Below are positions 43,328-50,670 of a DNA stretch of 64,000 bases, piece by piece. The notes below the pieces were generated by a model. The model had not been told where the DNA came from. It worked only from the letters and a program-made list of their open reading frames with translations, and did not search any database. Positions within the stretch are counted from its first letter, which is position 1; each line of letters begins with the position of its first letter. The translations under genes and the position numbers were made by a program. This DNA is from a virus: IMG/VR virus record IMGVR_UViG_3300027834_000005, positions 186,001 through 250,000 of that record; one strand, 5' to 3'.

Positions 43328-43720
43328 ATGTCGTACAAGAAAAACGAAATTCACCCGTGGACAGTGATAGGAATGACGCTCACTATGCCCATTATGCTAT
43401 CTGTTATCGTGACAGGAAGTAATATATTACTGCATTTATGGGCGGTACTTGGGATGGTCACCGTTCTGGCATACGGCGTGTGTAGTAGGAAGTATATAGG
43501 GAAAGAACCATATAACGCAGAAGCGGACATCACAGTGGCGTTTAGTGTTATTTTCGTATGTTATATGTGTGGGCCAGCTTTTGGGTGCCAATTTTTCTAT
43601 GATAACCGCATGGAATTTAAGTCATACGCCAGAATAGCTAACAGGGGATATATATTCCCTACCAAAAAGAATAAAGAAATACATTTCCTAAAAAGATTAA
43701 ATGGGGAATTAAAAGAATAA
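43328..43720 (+). CDS. membrane protein with HFLKRLNGEL tail, 130 aa
   Basis: Three or four hydrophobic segments (residues about 10-30, 33-50, 67-88). Ends KNKEIHFLKRLNGELKE, the shared F-x-x-x-L-x-G tail after basic residues as in the four paralogues at 40.7-42.3 kb. Confidence 0.68.
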   Translation: MSYKKNEIHPWTVIGMTLTMPIMLSVIVTGSNILLHLWAVLGMVTVLAYGVCSRKYIGKEPYNAEADITVAFSVIFVCYMCGPAFGCQFFYDNRMEFKSYARIANRGYIFPTKKNKEIHFLKRLNGELKE

Positions 43721-43724
43721 ACAT

Positions 43725-43754
43725 TTGCATGTGATATGAAATGTATGTTATAAT
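43725..43754 (+). promoter_or_regulatory. promoter of permuted tmRNA gene
   Basis: TTGCAT, 18-bp spacer, TATAAT, then GCTCAGCATG. Places the RNA start near 43761. Confidence 0.65.
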
Positions 43755-43760
43755 GCTCAG

Positions 43761-44116
43761 CATGAAAAGAATTTTTCTCTATAATAAGAGAAATGAAAGA
43801 ATAACTGTATGAAACTAGGATGAGCAAGGAGACACGCGGGTTCGACTCCCGCCGCTTCCACCAAAGTGATATTAAACGTGAAGTTTTTTGGATCTGTTAT
43901 GGGGGCGTTTTGGATTCGACCTTCTTGTGATTTGAGGTGGACAGTTCGGCAAATGTGAAAGTCGTTAAGAGAAACCCTTTTGGGTAAACTCTCATAGAAA
44001 CACTAAATATAATTGCTAATGAAGAATTATACGCTCAAGCTGCCTAATCGCGCTTGATGAGGTTAGAGTCACCTTATTATCCAACGACACACGAATGGGG
44101 ACTTAATGTCCCCATT
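43761..44116 (+). ncRNA. ssrA: circularly permuted (two-piece) tmRNA gene, tag ANEELYAQAA
   Basis: The acceptor piece comes first: T-arm GCGGG-TTCGACT-CCCGC (43836-43852), acceptor strand CGCTTCC, A, CCA ending 43863. After a 37-nt spacer comes the coding piece: GGGGGCG (43901-43907), D-loop TTTTGGATTCGACC, then the tag frame 44015-44047 (GCT start, TAA stop) giving ANEELYAQAA. Acceptor strands pair at all seven positions with G3-T70, the alanine identity pair. Helix P2 forms between 43921-43927 (CTTCTTG) and 43825-43831 (CAAGGAG). Order CCA-before-5'-end is diagnostic of permuted tmRNA, which is processed into two RNAs. Role: rescue of stalled ribosomes. The tag ends QAA, where ClpXP-type tags have LAA. 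A strong AATGGGGAC/GTCCCCATT hairpin marks the 3' end. Confidence 0.9.
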
Positions 44117-44136
44117 CACTTATCAGGGATTTGATA

Positions 44137-44481
44137 ATGGACAAGCACGGCCCAGTTTTAATTAATATGATACGTAGAACAGTACCGAAATTGATAGCGG
44201 AAGATCTAGTGGGTGTACAGCCTATGATATCACCTATTGCCCGATGGGAAAAATATCATGTAGTTTGGGTAATCACGACAAGCGGTGAGTTGGTATGTAA
44301 TGGCGATGTGTATATGCTAGCGAATTACGTCAACGACAAATTCACATGTAACCTAGGTGAAGTGCTAAGCGAAGAAGAGTATTTCCTAAGAGAGCTTGAT
44401 GGCTCCAATAAAGAATTAGATAATATTACTGACGTAGGTAAGGTTTTTTCCCTAAAGACTAGATATAACAGAAACATATAG
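44137..44481 (+). CDS. small protein with SEEEYFLRELDGS motif, 114 aa
   Basis: MDKHGPVLINMIRRTVPKLI start with AGGGAT upstream. Barrel-like body (KYHVVWVITTSGELVCNG), motif VLSEEEYFLRELDGSN, then 18 more residues. First gene after the tmRNA, only about 20 bp from its 3' hairpin. Confidence 0.68.
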   Translation: MDKHGPVLINMIRRTVPKLIAEDLVGVQPMISPIARWEKYHVVWVITTSGELVCNGDVYMLANYVNDKFTCNLGEVLSEEEYFLRELDGSNKELDNITDVGKVFSLKTRYNRNI

Positions 44482-44507
44482 TCACACATAATATGGCATC
44501 TCTGACT

Positions 44508-44515
44508 CATAAATA
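44508..44515 (+). promoter_or_regulatory. late promoter core CATAAATA
   Basis: Late-type octamer with C in first place, 19 bp before the peptidase gene. Confidence 0.55.
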
Positions 44516-44534
44516 GAGGACAAGGAGATGTAAT

Positions 44535-45413
44535 ATGAAAGATAGTTATATATTAAACTGTGGTCCTAGTGATAAGAACGGGACCGATTGGGTATATCCA
44601 GTAGGCGCTGCGCCTTCCGAGTTACCAGAGAATTTTTCTAGAAGAAAATTTACCAGAAACGTATCCAATCAAGGAACCGTAGGTTCGTGTGTAGGCCAAA
44701 CATTAAGCGTGGTATTTAATGATACTACCCAATGTGAGTCAGTTAGTCTTTCTCCTATGTGGATATATAAGAGAGCAAAAAGGCATGACTATTGGGCAGG
44801 CGAAGATTACTCCGGCACGTCCATCTCAGGGGCCTGTTTGGCGCTTAAGAAGGAAGGCGCGTGTAAGGAGGAGTTCTATCCTTATCATGGCTCTACGGAG
44901 GATTACGAGCCTCTGACGGGTGCTATAGCTGACGCAGATAGAAGAAAGGTAATAGCGTTTTATAATTTGGCTGTTCACAGAATAGACGAGATAAAGAATC
45001 TATTACTCAAAGAATCACTGGCTTGTTCCATTGCCGTACATTCTGGATTCTATGCCGCTAAAGATGATGGGATAGTTGTTGAAGCAGGGTACGAAGCGAG
45101 TAAGTATCAAGGCGGTCATGCAATGGCCATAGTCGGATGGAAAGTTATAGACGGTATACTACATTGGGAATTCCAGAATTCATGGGGTGATAATTGGGGA
45201 GACGATGGTTTCTGTTTCATTCCTCATACGTTATTAGAGAATATAAAATCGTCTAACGTGTATTATCTAGTGACTGAAAATGAAGACAATGTTAGAATTG
45301 AAAAAGAGAAAAGAAAACGTAGTAAGTTAATGAGTATAATCGCGTATGTGCCGGAGCTGTTAGTTGAAGGCATGAGGTACTGCATTACTTATATAAAGAA
45401 TAAGTTTTCATAA
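44535..45413 (+). CDS. papain-like C1 cysteine peptidase, 292 aa
   Basis: SNQGTVGSCVGQTLSVVF holds the Q-x-G-x-C-G/V active-site Cys (papain Q-G-x-C-G-S-C-W type), GGHAMAIVGW the catalytic His, and FQNSWGDNWGDDGF the Asn. No signal peptide or long propeptide. A C-terminal amphipathic/hydrophobic helix (SKLMSIIAYVPELLVEGMRY) may anchor it to a membrane. Late promoter suggests a role in virion maturation, packaging with the virion or lysis. C1 peptidases occur in several large phages. Confidence 0.88.
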   Translation: MKDSYILNCGPSDKNGTDWVYPVGAAPSELPENFSRRKFTRNVSNQGTVGSCVGQTLSVVFNDTTQCESVSLSPMWIYKRAKRHDYWAGEDYSGTSISGACLALKKEGACKEEFYPYHGSTEDYEPLTGAIADADRRKVIAFYNLAVHRIDEIKNLLLKESLACSIAVHSGFYAAKDDGIVVEAGYEASKYQGGHAMAIVGWKVIDGILHWEFQNSWGDNWGDDGFCFIPHTLLENIKSSNVYYLVTENEDNVRIEKEKRKRSKLMSIIAYVPELLVEGMRYCITYIKNKFS

Positions 45414-45462
45414 AGGTGCGGGGAGTCATGCTCCCCATAACATACCTTAATTATTTTATACC

Positions 45463-45470
45463 GATAAATA
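45463..45470 (+). promoter_or_regulatory. late promoter core GATAAATA
   Basis: 28 bp before the MRLLEF-leader gene at 45499. Confidence 0.65.
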
Positions 45471-45498
45471 CATATAACAAAACAAACATAAAGATATT

Positions 45499-45855
45499 AT
45501 GAGACTATTAGAATTTAACACAACAGATCCGCAAGGTCTGCTACAGAAAGTAGCCAATGACATCAAGACAGCTGAACGTAGAGATTGTCATGGTACGTGT
45601 GCGGCTGCGATTCGAACAGGTCAAGTGGAAGATGAAGATGTTGTGGTTATCGTTGGACCCAAAGGTAATGGCGGGAAGCACGGATTCCATTCAGTTATAA
45701 TTGATAGTACAGGCAACATAAAAGTAGATTCATATAGTGAACATATGACAAACTACGACAAAGAAAATGGCATATTTTATTACGACATAGGCGGGAAAGA
45801 AGTCCCAATGTCGTATAAATCGTTTGCCAAAGTAGGCAAGCTCAAAAACGCGTAA
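45499..45855 (+). CDS. late protein with MRLLEF leader, 118 aa
   Basis: Leader MRLLEFNTTD is shared with the ParB-like gene at 14577. Body contains RRDCHGTCAAAIRTG and KHGFHSVIIDSTG, a Cys followed by His and Asp-type layout reminiscent of papain/NlpC folds, but not assignable. Its own late promoter and bidirectional terminator make it a single-gene late unit. A head-packaged protein is a reasonable guess. Confidence 0.62.
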   Translation: MRLLEFNTTDPQGLLQKVANDIKTAERRDCHGTCAAAIRTGQVEDEDVVVIVGPKGNGGKHGFHSVIIDSTGNIKVDSYSEHMTNYDKENGIFYYDIGGKEVPMSYKSFAKVGKLKNA

Positions 45856-45879
45856 GCAAGTAAAAACTAGCAAACGTTA

Positions 45880-45907
45880 AAAAAGGAGACAATGTCTCCT
45901 TTTTTTA
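45880..45907. terminator. bidirectional intrinsic terminator
   Basis: AAAAAGGAGACA/TGTCTCCTTTTTTT symmetric hairpin flanked by A- and T-runs. Confidence 0.85.
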
Positions 45908-45946
45908 TACCCGTAATTATGGTATACTACACAGAAGAGGTTCATT

Positions 45947-46498
45947 ATGAAAAGGTTCAAAGAGAAAAAAATAGATTTTGAGGCATTGAAGCAATATATC
46001 AAAGACTCTAGTGAGAGTTCTGGTGTGTATATCGGTGGAGACTCAAAAACATTCAAGCATGACGGTGAGAGATACTGTGCATATTGCATTTCTGTAATTG
46101 TACATAAAGACTCTAAGCATGGCGGTAAAGGTTTCTATCATGAGATCATCGAAAGGGACTATGGCGACATTAAAGCCCCTAGAGCAAGACTTATGAATGA
46201 AGTGTATAAGGTAGTTGACGTTGCTAATGAGCTTGTAGAGTATATTGGCGATAGAAAGTTCGAAATACATTTGGACATCAATGCTTCTGAGAAGTATAAG
46301 TCTAATACAGCTATGAATGAGGCCTGTGGTCTTGTTAAAGGTGTATTTGGTGTTGAGCCAAAGATTAAGCCAGAGGCATGGGCTGCATCGACTATTTCTG
46401 ATAAATATGCTGTGAGAACTGCAAAAAGTTCAAAAAACACAGTTAAAAAGAAGAAGGCTACCAATCGTGAAAATAGAACAAGTGCTAAACGAAAATAG
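45947..46498 (+). CDS. DUF458-type RNase H-like nuclease, 183 aa
   Basis: VYIGGDSKTF, with Asp after the first strand, ICSVIV strand pair, HLDINASEKYKSN with the second Asp, and AWAASTISDKYA with the last Asp: the layout of YkuK/DUF458 RNase H-like proteins. The C-terminal 25 residues are strongly basic (SKNTVKKKKATNRENRTSAK). Predicted metal-dependent nuclease; substrate unknown. Its end overlaps the next gene by 32 bp. Confidence 0.72.
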   Translation: MKRFKEKKIDFEALKQYIKDSSESSGVYIGGDSKTFKHDGERYCAYCISVIVHKDSKHGGKGFYHEIIERDYGDIKAPRARLMNEVYKVVDVANELVEYIGDRKFEIHLDINASEKYKSNTAMNEACGLVKGVFGVEPKIKPEAWAASTISDKYAVRTAKSSKNTVKKKKATNRENRTSAKRK

Positions 46499-46913
46499 AC
46501 AGACCCTATTCCATGGGACAAACGCTAAGAGCGCGTATAATATTCTCAGTAGCGGAAAGATAGAACCGCGAACCGAACAAGTATTAGACGGCAGGAAAAT
46601 AAAAGGTGTGAGTACCAGTAGAAGTAAGAAGTTTTCTTCTGATTGGGGCGAAGTTATATTTGAATTTGATGCTGATCGTCTCAAGCACCATAACAAAGTG
46701 GTGCCTGTAGATTTCCTTCATAACTCCCCTCAGTACGATGTTGAAAAAAGGCATTGTAGTGAGGAATTTGTTATTGGAGAGTTGAACGACGTGAAAAGAT
46801 GCCTTAAAGCCATCTATCTTAAAAGCACCGTTAGGCAGAGTCCGTACTACGATGACTTGCTGGATTTGCTGTATAGTGAATATAGAGATGCCGAAATGGT
46901 GGAGATGTATTGA
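46467..46913 (+). CDS. ADP-ribosyltransferase-like protein, 148 aa
   Basis: Leader MKIEQVLNENRQ, then TLFHGTNAKSAYNIL, KGVSTSRSKKF and CSEEFVIGELND. Strand-1 H-G-T, a central S-T-S and an E-x-x-I-G-E at the end follow the ART fold used by phage and toxin mono-ADP-ribosyltransferases, which take NAD+. The short leader resembles those of head-packaged T4 ARTs (Alt-type), which act on host RNA polymerase at injection. Together with the NAD-synthesis genes this links to NAD use. Assignment by pattern only. Confidence 0.68.
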   Translation: MKIEQVLNENRQTLFHGTNAKSAYNILSSGKIEPRTEQVLDGRKIKGVSTSRSKKFSSDWGEVIFEFDADRLKHHNKVVPVDFLHNSPQYDVEKRHCSEEFVIGELNDVKRCLKAIYLKSTVRQSPYYDDLLDLLYSEYRDAEMVEMY

Positions 46914-46938
46914 CGTACTAATTTCTTTGTGCTATAAT
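46910..46938 (+). promoter_or_regulatory. early sigma70 promoter
   Basis: TTGACG, 17-bp spacer, TATAAT, overlapping the end of the ART-like gene; drives the M15 peptidase. Confidence 0.65.
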
Positions 46939-46962
46939 ACAGCTCGTTAAAAGGAATTAACT

Positions 46963-47550
46963 ATGAAACTAAGTGATAATTTTTACTTGAGTGAGTTTCT
47001 TGAATCAGAAACCGCCGTAGAACTAGGCGTGGAAGATGAGCAGAATAACCCACCACAAAATGTAATAGAAAATCTTACATATCTTGCAAAAACAACACTG
47101 CAGCCATTACGTAGCTATCTCAACTATGGGGTAGGCCTCAATAGTGGCTGGCGTTGTAAAGCTGTTAATGACGAAGTCGGTTCTTCCGATGTGTCTCAGC
47201 ACTTACACGGTGAAGCGAGCGATATTGATATCAGTGACGCTATGCTAACTGATACTGATGCTGTTGTCAAGCATGTTATTGAAGATTTAAACCGACGCAT
47301 AGAACGTATATGCGGGAAAAGACCAAGAGCGGACGTAAATTCTAATTACTACGCATGGGCTTACTACTGTATCCATCTGGATGAGCTTGATATCGATCAA
47401 GTGATTCATGAGTATGGAAGTGATGGTAAACCTAGTTGGATACACGTAGCCTCTTCAGGCTCAAAAGACAGACGCAGAATCACCATCAAACGATCAGGTG
47501 ATAGATATGTGGATATGACATTAGAGCACGCCTTATTGTTAGGCTGCTAA
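46963..47550 (+). CDS. M15 peptidase, endolysin-like, 195 aa
   Basis: NSGWRCKAVNDEVGSSDVSQHLHGEASDIDIS carries S-x-H-x-x-G-x-A-x-D (first His and Asp zinc ligands), and SWIHVASS the final His. This is the M15A/VanY-like D,D-carboxypeptidase or L-alanyl-D-glutamate endopeptidase fold, common in phage endolysins. The start MKLSDNFYLSEFLESETA is the typical N-terminus of these proteins. No signal peptide, so it would depend on a holin. No neighbouring holin is evident. Confidence 0.88.
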   Translation: MKLSDNFYLSEFLESETAVELGVEDEQNNPPQNVIENLTYLAKTTLQPLRSYLNYGVGLNSGWRCKAVNDEVGSSDVSQHLHGEASDIDISDAMLTDTDAVVKHVIEDLNRRIERICGKRPRADVNSNYYAWAYYCIHLDELDIDQVIHEYGSDGKPSWIHVASSGSKDRRRITIKRSGDRYVDMTLEHALLLGC

Positions 47551-47602
47551 GTCCCCGCACTATCTTATGGAATAAAAACTGGAAATACTAAAGGAAATTG
47601 TT

Positions 47603-48361
47603 ATGGAAGACAACAGGGAAATTGATGCGCTTGGCGAAATTGAAGCCTTGAGAACCAGTGGGAAATCGGTTATGGATATAGCCAAAGAGCTTGACATCCC
47701 AGTGGATATCGTAGCTAATAAACTTCACGAACAGGGCAGCATCAAAGTGAGCAATAAATATTTAGATAACGACGCTAATAAACTTAAAGTCATCGACATG
47801 AAAAGCGAAGGCATGAAATATCAAGACATCGCGGATATAGTGGGACTTAGTAAAAGTGCCGTATCTAGATTCTTGAGAAAAGCCACACATAAAGATTGGT
47901 GGGCAACTCAGGATGCAGTTAAGCCTGTGTTAACTGAAGGTCCTACTAGATCTGAAGTCAAAAGCCAGTCCACGACTTCGAAAAGACCATCTTCTCCGCC
48001 GTCTCCTAAAGCAACTGAAACACTAAACAGTGATTTAGTTAAAGAGACTGTAGCCGCCTTAAATGATGAAGGTAAGACGTATAACGAGATTAGTGATGTG
48101 ACCGGCGTGACCTATCATAACGTACGTAACTTCCTTTTGGGGAATACCTACAAAACGTGGTGGGATAAACGAGTGGTTGCTGAATCAAAAGTCGAAGACA
48201 TAATCGATGAATTGCTTGAAGAAGTTGAAAGTGAAGTGGAAGATGTGATAGAAGCAACACGTCACACTGATTTGAATGGTATGGCTAGAGGGTCTGCCAA
48301 GATTGTAATCGGTTTGGCATTGGGCGCACTAGCAATCACCGCAGCAATAATTTTGGTATAA
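47603..48361 (+). CDS. multi-HTH protein with C-terminal membrane helix, 252 aa
   Basis: Three helix-turn-helix units, residues about 8-45 (SVMDIAKELDIPVDIVANKL), 56-98 (KYQDIADIVGLSKSAVSRFL... WW) and 150-195 (TYNEISDVTGVTYHNVRNFL... WW). The last two end in T-x-K-x-W-W. Ends with one membrane helix (IVIGLALGALAITAAIILV). A DNA-binding protein tied to the membrane is unusual. Same HTH-WW unit as the next gene. Confidence 0.75.
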   Translation: MEDNREIDALGEIEALRTSGKSVMDIAKELDIPVDIVANKLHEQGSIKVSNKYLDNDANKLKVIDMKSEGMKYQDIADIVGLSKSAVSRFLRKATHKDWWATQDAVKPVLTEGPTRSEVKSQSTTSKRPSSPPSPKATETLNSDLVKETVAALNDEGKTYNEISDVTGVTYHNVRNFLLGNTYKTWWDKRVVAESKVEDIIDELLEEVESEVEDVIEATRHTDLNGMARGSAKIVIGLALGALAITAAIILV

Positions 48362-48371
48362 GGGAGTCATT

Positions 48372-50351
48372 ATGCGCAATAATAATGATTTCACAGACAC
48401 CAGAAAGGTAAGGGCGATTCAGCTAAGACAGGAAGGTTCAAGCTTTAGTGAGATATCTAGAGATTTGGGCATTCCGTCTACTACTGTGCGTTACTTTATC
48501 AACCGTAAAACCCACGTTGAGTGGTGGAAGAAGTACAATAAAGGTAGTTTTTCCAAGATTTGCAATACTATGGGCTTTGTGTCAACCGCTATACCACAGC
48601 CTATCCCTGCAGACGCTAACGACTATACCTTATGTAACGACAGCATAAAGAAATTAGCTGTTGATATGAAAGAAAATATGTATATGTCCAATGCTAAGAT
48701 AGCTAAAGAGCTTAATTTGGAAGAAACATGTGTCAGACGCTTCTTTTCCAAGATAACTTATCAGGAATGGTGGGAAAATCTAGGGGATGCGAGTGGAACA
48801 GGTTCATTAAGTGATGATGCGGTAGTTGATGACGGCGCTGAGATCCCAGAAGAGCCTGTATTTATGGGCGAAATGGACGAAATCCAGTATGACCATAACT
48901 ATCTTGACAAAAACACAGTTTTTGTGATAAGCTCAGCACAGAATAACACCCATGTTAATATTGAATTCATGGATGCGCTTGAATCTTACTGTTCTCATAA
49001 TGATGCGGAGCTGTTGATATCGCCATTCTACTACAATACCAGTGGTATGTTAGGTAATAAAACGGACGAAGCTGTATATGACGACAGAGTGGAACCTTAT
49101 TTAGTTAAGGAACCTATTAAATTGTGTGATTATTTAGGCGGATTGGTATTTTGTGCTGAATTGGATATTTTACCAACGGCAGTAAACCCATTTTCAGGCC
49201 TACATACGTATACTAAGCTGGCTAGTAGTATTATCCCTCATACTAGAATGCAGTTAGAGTCTGTGGTCACGCCTAAGTCAGATGTGTGTAGAATGTTGTA
49301 TTCTACGGGCACTACGACCATGCGTAACTATGTGCAGCGTAAAGCTGGGCAAAAGGCTAGTTTCCATCACGTGTTCGGAGCGTTAGTCGTTGAGATTGAC
49401 CATAAGAACCAGTGCTGGTACGTGAGACAGCTTAATTCAGATAAAGACGGGTCTATCCAAGACCTAGATACGGTTTATATGCCAGACGGATCTGTTAGAA
49501 GCGGAGAAATTGAAGCTATTAACTGGGGTGATCTTCATGCTGAGAAGTGTGAACAGGAACAGATGGATCTTTGTTTCGGTGAAAAGGGCATTCTTAACTC
49601 TTTACAGCCAAGATACCAATTTGCGCATGATTTAAGTGACTTCACACCACGTAATCATCACAATAGGAAAGATCCTCACTTCTTGTATAAGACATCTAAC
49701 AGTGCTATACGTACTGTAGAGGATGGTTTGGTTCAAGCAGCTGATGTTATCAAAGAAATGTCTCGTGATTGGTGTGAAACTGTAATAGTAAACTCAAATC
49801 ATGATAATGCTCTTGTTAAATGGTTAAAAGAAGCCGATTATAGAACAGATCCAGACAACGCCAAGTTCTTCTTGACCGCGCAGCTGGAATGTTACGACGC
49901 TATTGACAGAAATGACAATAACTTCAGTATATTCGAGAAGTCTTTGACTGAATTAATCAGAGATCCAGTGGATATGTCCGCAGCCAACGTTAAATTCTTG
50001 AGAGAGGATGAATCTTTCAAAATTTGCACGTCAAAGATGGATGATTCTATAGAATGTGGATTCCACGGGCACACAGGTAATAACGGAGCGCGTGGGTCAG
50101 TAATGTCCTACCAACGTCTTAGTAGCAGAGTGAATATAGGCCATTCTCACTCAGCAACGATCAAAGACGGTGTTTATCAAGCCGGTGTGACAGGTAACCT
50201 AGACATGGGTTATAATATTGGTGCTAGTAGCTGGAGCCACTCACATATCGTGACTTATGCTAACGGTAAACGTACTATTATAACTACGCACGGTGAAGGA
50301 TGGAGACTACAGGCAGATGATAGTCAAAATTCTTTACATGTGGGTACTTGA
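48372..50351 (+). CDS. HTH-WW protein fused to calcineurin-like phosphoesterase, T5 A1-like, 659 aa
   Basis: Residues 1-145 hold two HTH-WW units (SFSEISRDLGIPSTTVRYFI, then ...THVEWW; MSNAKIAKELNLEETCVRRF, then ...TYQEWW). The rest has INWGDLHAE, TVIVNSNHDNALVKWL and NIGHSHSATI, the D-x-H, N-H-D and G-H-x-H motifs of calcineurin-like metallophosphoesterases. Layout recalls phage T5 A1, which takes part in host DNA degradation and second-step DNA transfer. Likely a metal-dependent nuclease or phosphatase guided to DNA by HTH units. Confidence 0.72.
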   Translation: MRNNNDFTDTRKVRAIQLRQEGSSFSEISRDLGIPSTTVRYFINRKTHVEWWKKYNKGSFSKICNTMGFVSTAIPQPIPADANDYTLCNDSIKKLAVDMKENMYMSNAKIAKELNLEETCVRRFFSKITYQEWWENLGDASGTGSLSDDAVVDDGAEIPEEPVFMGEMDEIQYDHNYLDKNTVFVISSAQNNTHVNIEFMDALESYCSHNDAELLISPFYYNTSGMLGNKTDEAVYDDRVEPYLVKEPIKLCDYLGGLVFCAELDILPTAVNPFSGLHTYTKLASSIIPHTRMQLESVVTPKSDVCRMLYSTGTTTMRNYVQRKAGQKASFHHVFGALVVEIDHKNQCWYVRQLNSDKDGSIQDLDTVYMPDGSVRSGEIEAINWGDLHAEKCEQEQMDLCFGEKGILNSLQPRYQFAHDLSDFTPRNHHNRKDPHFLYKTSNSAIRTVEDGLVQAADVIKEMSRDWCETVIVNSNHDNALVKWLKEADYRTDPDNAKFFLTAQLECYDAIDRNDNNFSIFEKSLTELIRDPVDMSAANVKFLREDESFKICTSKMDDSIECGFHGHTGNNGARGSVMSYQRLSSRVNIGHSHSATIKDGVYQAGVTGNLDMGYNIGASSWSHSHIVTYANGKRTIITTHGEGWRLQADDSQNSLHVGT

Positions 50352-50376
50352 CATTAGGTTTACAATGTTATAATAT

Positions 50377-50401
50377 AAAAGGGCTGAAATGCCCTTTTTT
50401 T
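50377..50401 (+). terminator. intrinsic terminator
   Basis: AAAGGGC/GCCCTTT stem, loop TGAAAT, then Ts. A TTGACA...TATAAT pair with 15-bp spacing (50348-50374) lies right before it. Confidence 0.8.
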
Positions 50402-50411
50402 ATGGGTAGTC

Positions 50412-50419
50412 CATAAATA
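50412..50419 (+). promoter_or_regulatory. late promoter core CATAAATA
   Basis: 23 bp before the 71-aa gene. Confidence 0.5.
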
Positions 50420-50442
50420 AAGATATATGAAAGAGAGGCAGT

Positions 50443-50658
50443 ATGGATTTTTTCACTAAGGTTGACGGTGTTTGTGAGAAGTGTGAAGTAATACAGGTTG
50501 CATGGGAGGAAAAGGAAGCCAAAGTGCGCATTGAAGATAGCGATGAGAAGAGGACTACGTCCTTATATAACATGGCTATGCAAACTTCATTGCATAATAA
50601 GGTTCCTTTTGAAGAAGTCGTGGAATACCTCCACGACATAATGGGCGAAAGCCCTTAA
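50443..50658 (+). CDS. small acidic protein with CxxC, 71 aa
   Basis: MDFFTKVDGVCEKCEVIQVA; one C-x-x-C, charged helical rest. GAGAGG ribosome site. Ends 12 bp before the lipoprotein gene. No family. Confidence 0.6.
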   Translation: MDFFTKVDGVCEKCEVIQVAWEEKEAKVRIEDSDEKRTTSLYNMAMQTSLHNKVPFEEVVEYLHDIMGESP

Positions 50659-50670
50659 AAAGGAAATAAA

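Noticed and set aside
50348-50374. Early promoter before the 50443 gene
   Set aside because: TTGACA and TATAAT are only 15 bp apart, overlap the previous stop and run straight into a terminator.
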